Source: Ardenticatenaceae bacterium
Lineage (GTDB): Bacteria > Chloroflexota > Anaerolineae > Promineifilales > Promineifilaceae
DNA: 64,000 nt
Direction of reading: 5' to 3'
NCBI GenBank assembly: GCA_020634395.1
Contig: JACKBU010000023.1
Coordinates: 1 to 64,000 of the forward strand
This document shows, piece after piece, positions 61,006 to 64,000 of the stretch (position 1 is the stretch's first letter; the number at the start of each line of letters is the position of its first letter). Below the pieces are notes generated by a model. It was not told where the DNA came from, did no database searches, and saw only the letters and a program-made list of their open reading frames with translations. Both the position numbers and the translations under genes were made by a program.

Positions 61006-61614
61006 ATGTTTGATAACCAGATGCGCCGCCTGAAAGATGTGGTGTTTGCCCCTTTGGGGCAGGTTTTGGGGCACATTCCTCCGGCCAGTTTTACTTTAAT
61101 GGCTTTGCTGTTGGGCGTGGGAACGGCCGTTGCCCTTTACTTTCAGCTCTACCTTGTCGCTTTTCTGGGTTGGTTTTTCAACCGCGTATTTGATGCGTTG
61201 GATGGGGTGGTGGCGCGGCAGCAAGGCAGCCAGAGCGATTTTGGCGGCTATCTAGACATCGTGTCCGATTTTGTGGTGTATGCGGTGATTCCCATAGGCC
61301 TGGTTCTGGGACGGCCGTCTGCCACCGGCTTCATGCTTCTGGCTGTGCTGCTCGCCTGCTACTATGTAAACGCGGCCTCGTGGATTTACCTGGCGGCGAT
61401 CCTCGAAAAGCGGGCTATCGGTGCCGCACTGCGGGGCGAACAAACGGCCGTTACGATGCCGGCCGGTCTTATAGGCGGCACGGAAACCATCGTTTTTTAT
61501 GCCCTGTTCATCCTGTTTCCTGGATGGTATCTGTGGTTATTTGCGCTGCTGGCTGCTTTGGTAGTCTTGACGATTTTTCAGCGGCTGGTCTGGGCTTATC
61601 GGCGGATCCGCTAA
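61006..61614 (+). CDS. CDP-alcohol phosphatidyltransferase
   Basis: A 202-residue integral membrane enzyme with about six spans. The complete catalytic signature D-x2-DG-x2-AR-x8-G-x3-D-x3-D is present at residues 63-88 (Asp63, Asp66, Gly67, Ala70, Arg71, Gly80, Asp84, Asp88). It transfers a phosphatidyl group from CDP-diacylglycerol or a similar donor to an alcohol such as glycerophosphate, inositol phosphate or another polyol phosphate; the acceptor cannot be read. The ATG at 61006 has AAGGATG upstream. The terminator just upstream separates it from the GTPase gene. Confidence 0.9.
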   Translation: MFDNQMRRLKDVVFAPLGQVLGHIPPASFTLMALLLGVGTAVALYFQLYLVAFLGWFFNRVFDALDGVVARQQGSQSDFGGYLDIVSDFVVYAVIPIGLVLGRPSATGFMLLAVLLACYYVNAASWIYLAAILEKRAIGAALRGEQTAVTMPAGLIGGTETIVFYALFILFPGWYLWLFALLAALVVLTIFQRLVWAYRRIR

Positions 61615-61755
61615 CTAAAACACGGCAAGCGCTGCCTCCATGCTTTGCGGCTGTTGGTTGGATCCAGGTAAGCATGATACCATTATCCCAACATCAATCT
61701 GGACGGAGTCGACCGACGTTTCCTGCTCCAAATCGAATCAGAGGGTACATTGTAA

Positions 61756-62865
61756 ATGAAAGATCTTTTTGCCAATGCTTTTGAAGGGCAGACTGTGCTT
61801 GTCACCGGGCATACCGGCTTTAAAGGCTCGTGGCTCTCCACCTGGCTGGTGGAACTCGGCGCCAACGTAATAGGATTTAGCCTGGATGAGCCGCCCACAG
61901 AACCAAGCAACTATATTGTTTCCTGTCTGGGTGAACATATCACAGACGTTCGTGGCGATGTACGCGACGTGGAAGCGCTGCAAGATACCATCGCCCAACA
62001 TCGCCCGTCTATTATCTTCCACCTGGCCGCGCAGCCTATCGTCTTTCGCTCCCTGGCCGAGCCGAAGCTGACCTTCGACACTAACGCTATGGGCACTGTC
62101 AACCTGCTGGAAGCCGTGCGCCAGACCAATTCAGTAAAATCCATTGTCTGCGTTACCACAGACAAGGTGTACGCCAATCAGGAATGGGTCTGGGGCTACC
62201 GCGAAAGCGATCCTCTGGGCGATTACGATCCATACAGTGCCAGCAAAGCGATGGCTGAACTGGCCGTCGCCTCTTACCGTGAATCCTACTTCGCCAAAAA
62301 GAATTACGCTGATCATGGCGTCGCCATTGCTACGGTACGCGCTGGCAACGTCATTGGCGGCGGCGATTTTGCCGACTACCGCCTGGTGCCAGATTGTATG
62401 CGCGCCCTGATGGCCGGCGAGCCGATTAAAATCCGCAACCCGTGGAGTGTACGGCCGTGGCTGCACGTCCTGGAACCCATCAGCGGTTACATGTGGGTGG
62501 CCGTCAAGCTCTTGCAGGAAGGTCCGGCTTACTCCGAACCCTGGAACTTTGGTCCGCTGGAACAAAAAGGGGTCACCGCCGGTGATCTGGCCGAGCGTCT
62601 GATTACTTTATGGGGATCCGGCTCCTGGATACACACCAACCCGGAACTAGAAAAATCGGAAACCGGCCATCTGCGGCTCAGTTGGGACAAAGCCGCCGCC
62701 CGGCTGGACTGGCGGCCGGCCTATAACTGGGAAAAAGCCCTGGAAGAAATTGTGGGCTGGTACAAGCTGTTCCAATCTTCCGCCAATATGTACGAAGCCA
62801 ATCGCGCTCACATCCAAACCTACGTGGACCGCGCCCGTGCCGTCAACGTTGGCTGGACGAAGTAG
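61756..62865 (+). CDS. rfbG: CDP-glucose 4,6-dehydratase
   Basis: A 369-residue SDR-extended enzyme that converts CDP-D-glucose to CDP-4-dehydro-6-deoxyglucose, the entry to CDP-3,6-dideoxyhexoses of surface glycans. The NAD loop is VLVTGHTGFKGSW, followed by HLAAQPIVFRSLAEP and VTTDKVYANQ. The catalytic pair is in YDPYSASKAMAE (YxxxK), and RAGNVIGGGDFADYRLVPD is specific to RfbG. No rfbF or rfbH partner is visible to the right before the convergent gene. Confidence 0.93.
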   Translation: MKDLFANAFEGQTVLVTGHTGFKGSWLSTWLVELGANVIGFSLDEPPTEPSNYIVSCLGEHITDVRGDVRDVEALQDTIAQHRPSIIFHLAAQPIVFRSLAEPKLTFDTNAMGTVNLLEAVRQTNSVKSIVCVTTDKVYANQEWVWGYRESDPLGDYDPYSASKAMAELAVASYRESYFAKKNYADHGVAIATVRAGNVIGGGDFADYRLVPDCMRALMAGEPIKIRNPWSVRPWLHVLEPISGYMWVAVKLLQEGPAYSEPWNFGPLEQKGVTAGDLAERLITLWGSGSWIHTNPELEKSETGHLRLSWDKAAARLDWRPAYNWEKALEEIVGWYKLFQSSANMYEANRAHIQTYVDRARAVNVGWTK

Positions 62866-62899
62866 CTGTAGGCTGTTAGCTATAAGCTGTTAGGAGGAT

Positions 62900-62971
62900 G
62901 GGACGCGGATGAACGCGAATTTTTATGGATGGCTTTAAGAAATCCATTAAATCCGTGTTTATCCGGGTCCC
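62900..62971. repeat. Imperfect long palindrome between convergent genes
   Basis: Arms 62900-62918 and 62953-62971 (GGGACGCGGATGAACGCGA against CCGTGTTTATCCGGGTCCC) pair at about 15 of 19 positions, and ATGGAT/ATCCAT extends the symmetry inside. Direct GCTGTTAG repeats precede it at 62872-62893. It resembles dispersed intergenic palindromes of many genomes and may serve as a terminator for rfbG and the opposite gene. Confidence 0.6.
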
Positions 62972-62980
62972 ATTTCTTTC

Positions 62981-64000
62981 TTAAAATCTCTCCCCGCGTT
63001 CGGCCATCTGGCGCAGCAGGGCGGGCGGTTGGAAGCGTTCGCCGTACTTTGTGGCCAGTTCCTCGCTCCGGGCCACAAATTGGGCCACCCCATAATCGTT
63101 AATGAATTGCAGCGTGCCCCCTTTAAACGGCGCAAAGCCCCAGCCAAAAATGCTGCCGATGTTGGCGTCGGCGGCGGAAGTCAGTACGCCTTCTTCATAG
63201 CAGCGGGCCGTTTCCAGCGCCTGGACAAACATCAGGCGTTCAATCATCGCTTCTTGGGCCAGTTTTTCGCCTTGCAGCGGGAAGATGGTTTCCAATTCTG
63301 GCCAGAGGTACTTGCTGCCGCCGTCGGCCGGGTATTCGTAGAAACCAGCGCCTTTGGCTTTGCCGAAACGGCCGTATTCCCCCGTCATCACATCCAGCAC
63401 CCGGTCGCCGGGATGGGCAGGCAGTTCTTTACCCTCTGCCGCCAGATCCTTGCGCGTTTGCTCGCGGATGTGCAGCATCAGCCCTAAACTCACCTCGTCG
63501 GACAGCGCCAGCGGCCCTACGGGCATGCCGGCTTGCAGCCCGGCCATTTCGATGGCATGCGGATGCTGCCCTTCGGCCAGGAGCGCCTGCCCTTCCTGCA
63601 CGTAGGTGCTGAAGACCCGCGAGGTATAGAAGCCCCGGCTGTCATTTACCACGATAGGCGTTTTGCGGATTTGCAGCACGTAGTCGAAGGCCTTGGCCAG
63701 CGTCTCCGGGCTGGTTTTAGCCCCGGTGATGATTTCCACCAGCCGCATTTTGTGGACCGGCGAAAAGAAGTGCAGGCCGATGAAGTTGGCCGGGCGGCTG
63801 GAGCGCTCAGCCAGGCCGGTGATAGGCAGCGTGGAGGTGTTGGAAGCGAAAACGGCCGTTTTCCCCACCTGCGCCTCGGCTTCCTTAGTCACTTTTGCCT
63901 TCAACTCCCGGTCTTCAAACACCGCCTCGATGATCAGGTCACAGCCTTGCAAATCGGCCGCGTCGCCGGTGGGCTGGATGCGCTCCAGAATTTCTTGTTT
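62981..64000 (-). CDS. 3-hydroxyacyl-CoA dehydrogenase (FadB/FadJ-like), 5' part missing
   Basis: The last 339 codons of a gene whose start lies beyond the right edge. It oxidises 3-hydroxyacyl-CoA with NAD in fatty-acid beta-oxidation. Visible features are CDLIIEAVFEDRELKAKV, ASNTSTLPIT, the catalytic-histidine stretch NFIGLHFFSPVHKMRLVEII, then NDSRGFYTSRVFSTY. The C-terminal domain is duplicated, with GFYEYPADG and GSIFGWGFAPFKGG, as in the alpha subunit of the multienzyme complex. The full gene probably has an N-terminal enoyl-CoA hydratase domain, which is outside the window. Confidence 0.9.
   Translation of the reverse strand, partial: KQEILERIQPTGDAADLQGCDLIIEAVFEDRELKAKVTKEAEAQVGKTAVFASNTSTLPITGLAERSSRPANFIGLHFFSPVHKMRLVEIITGAKTSPETLAKAFDYVLQIRKTPIVVNDSRGFYTSRVFSTYVQEGQALLAEGQHPHAIEMAGLQAGMPVGPLALSDEVSLGLMLHIREQTRKDLAAEGKELPAHPGDRVLDVMTGEYGRFGKAKGAGFYEYPADGGSKYLWPELETIFPLQGEKLAQEAMIERLMFVQALETARCYEEGVLTSAADANIGSIFGWGFAPFKGGTLQFINDYGVAQFVARSEELATKYGERFQPPALLRQMAERGERF

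Larger units (their letters stand above)
98..63859. repeat. Dispersed palindromic octamer ACGGCCGT, about 140 copies
   Basis: The 8-base palindrome ACGGCCGT, often extended to AACGGCCGTT, recurs throughout the window. I counted about 144 copies by eye; the first is at 98-105 and the last at 63852-63859. At this base composition one or two would be expected. Copies lie in all three codon frames: ACG GCC GTn gives Thr-Ala-Val, AAC/GAC GGC CGT gives Asn/Asp-Gly-Arg, and CGG CCG Tnn gives Arg-Pro-x. They also occur between genes. Spacing is irregular, so this is not an array. No copy was seen in sucCD (53741-55777), and only one in the rpsF-ssb-rpsR stretch. The function is unknown to me. Confidence 0.95.

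Noticed and set aside
98..63859. ACGGCCGT copies as a CRISPR or tandem array
   Set aside because: The word is only eight bases, spacing is irregular, and it lies inside genes.

Overview
The window reads as ordinary chromosome of a member of the Chloroflexota, most like the Anaerolineae/Ardenticatenia side of the phylum. This placement is an inference from overall protein character and not from a marker gene. The signs are many lipoproteins and single-span envelope proteins with Thr/Pro-rich linkers, bacterial SH3, LysM and DUF4012 proteins, Hanks-type kinases fused to other domains, and a secreted protease ending in a YLP-type tail. GC is moderately high by eye. No rRNA, tRNA, CRISPR array, insertion sequence or prophage was recognised. 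Both edges cut a gene: a contractile-injection sheath gene on the left and a 3-hydroxyacyl-CoA dehydrogenase gene on the right.

Layout. 1-2920 (minus): 5' end of an extracellular contractile injection system (eCIS) operon. 3.1-8.1 kb (plus): GH27 alpha-galactosidase, a triple-FKBP lipoprotein, a nuclease-like protein with hypoxanthine phosphoribosyltransferase, and a YchF GTPase. 8.1-13.4 kb (plus): a two-gene signalling module, an ATPase-kinase fusion followed by a membrane-anchored protein with a related ATPase. 13.4-18.5 kb (minus): thyA, folA, a Clp-like AAA+ protein with a degenerate first ATPase domain, and a GT-C mannosyltransferase. 18.5-21.1 kb (minus): a kinase-caspase fusion. 21.4-25.6 kb: a LysM lipoprotein, then clpC and rpsA on the minus strand.

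25.7-46 kb is a cell-surface block, nearly all on the minus strand and tightly packed. It begins with a Wzc-type tyrosine kinase and continues with a FN3-like membrane protein, PqqD, a large gingipain-like C25 protease, a second FN3-like anchored protein, a second C25 protease, a flippase-like protein, a family 2 glycosyltransferase, DUF4012, an SH3 protein, an MFS transporter, glutaminyl cyclase and another MFS transporter. The likely theme is building and proteolytically maturing an extracellular polymer or surface layer.

46.2-64 kb is mostly housekeeping: radA, a GH99-like LysM protein, sppA, rpsF-ssb-rpsR, a SurA-like protein, sucCD, rsmD, a purine nucleoside phosphorylase with a XerC/D-type recombinase, a cyclic-2,3-diphosphoglycerate-synthetase-like GTPase, a CDP-alcohol phosphatidyltransferase, rfbG, and the partial fatty-acid oxidation gene.

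The strongest unexplained signal is at the DNA level. The palindromic octamer ACGGCCGT occurs about 140 times by hand count (roughly two per kb; one or two would be expected by chance). It sits inside genes in all frames and in intergenic hairpins, including a terminator built from two copies. It is close to absent from the rpsF-rpsR and sucCD stretches. It resembles the HIP1 phenomenon of cyanobacteria or DNA-uptake-type repeats, in a different sequence.
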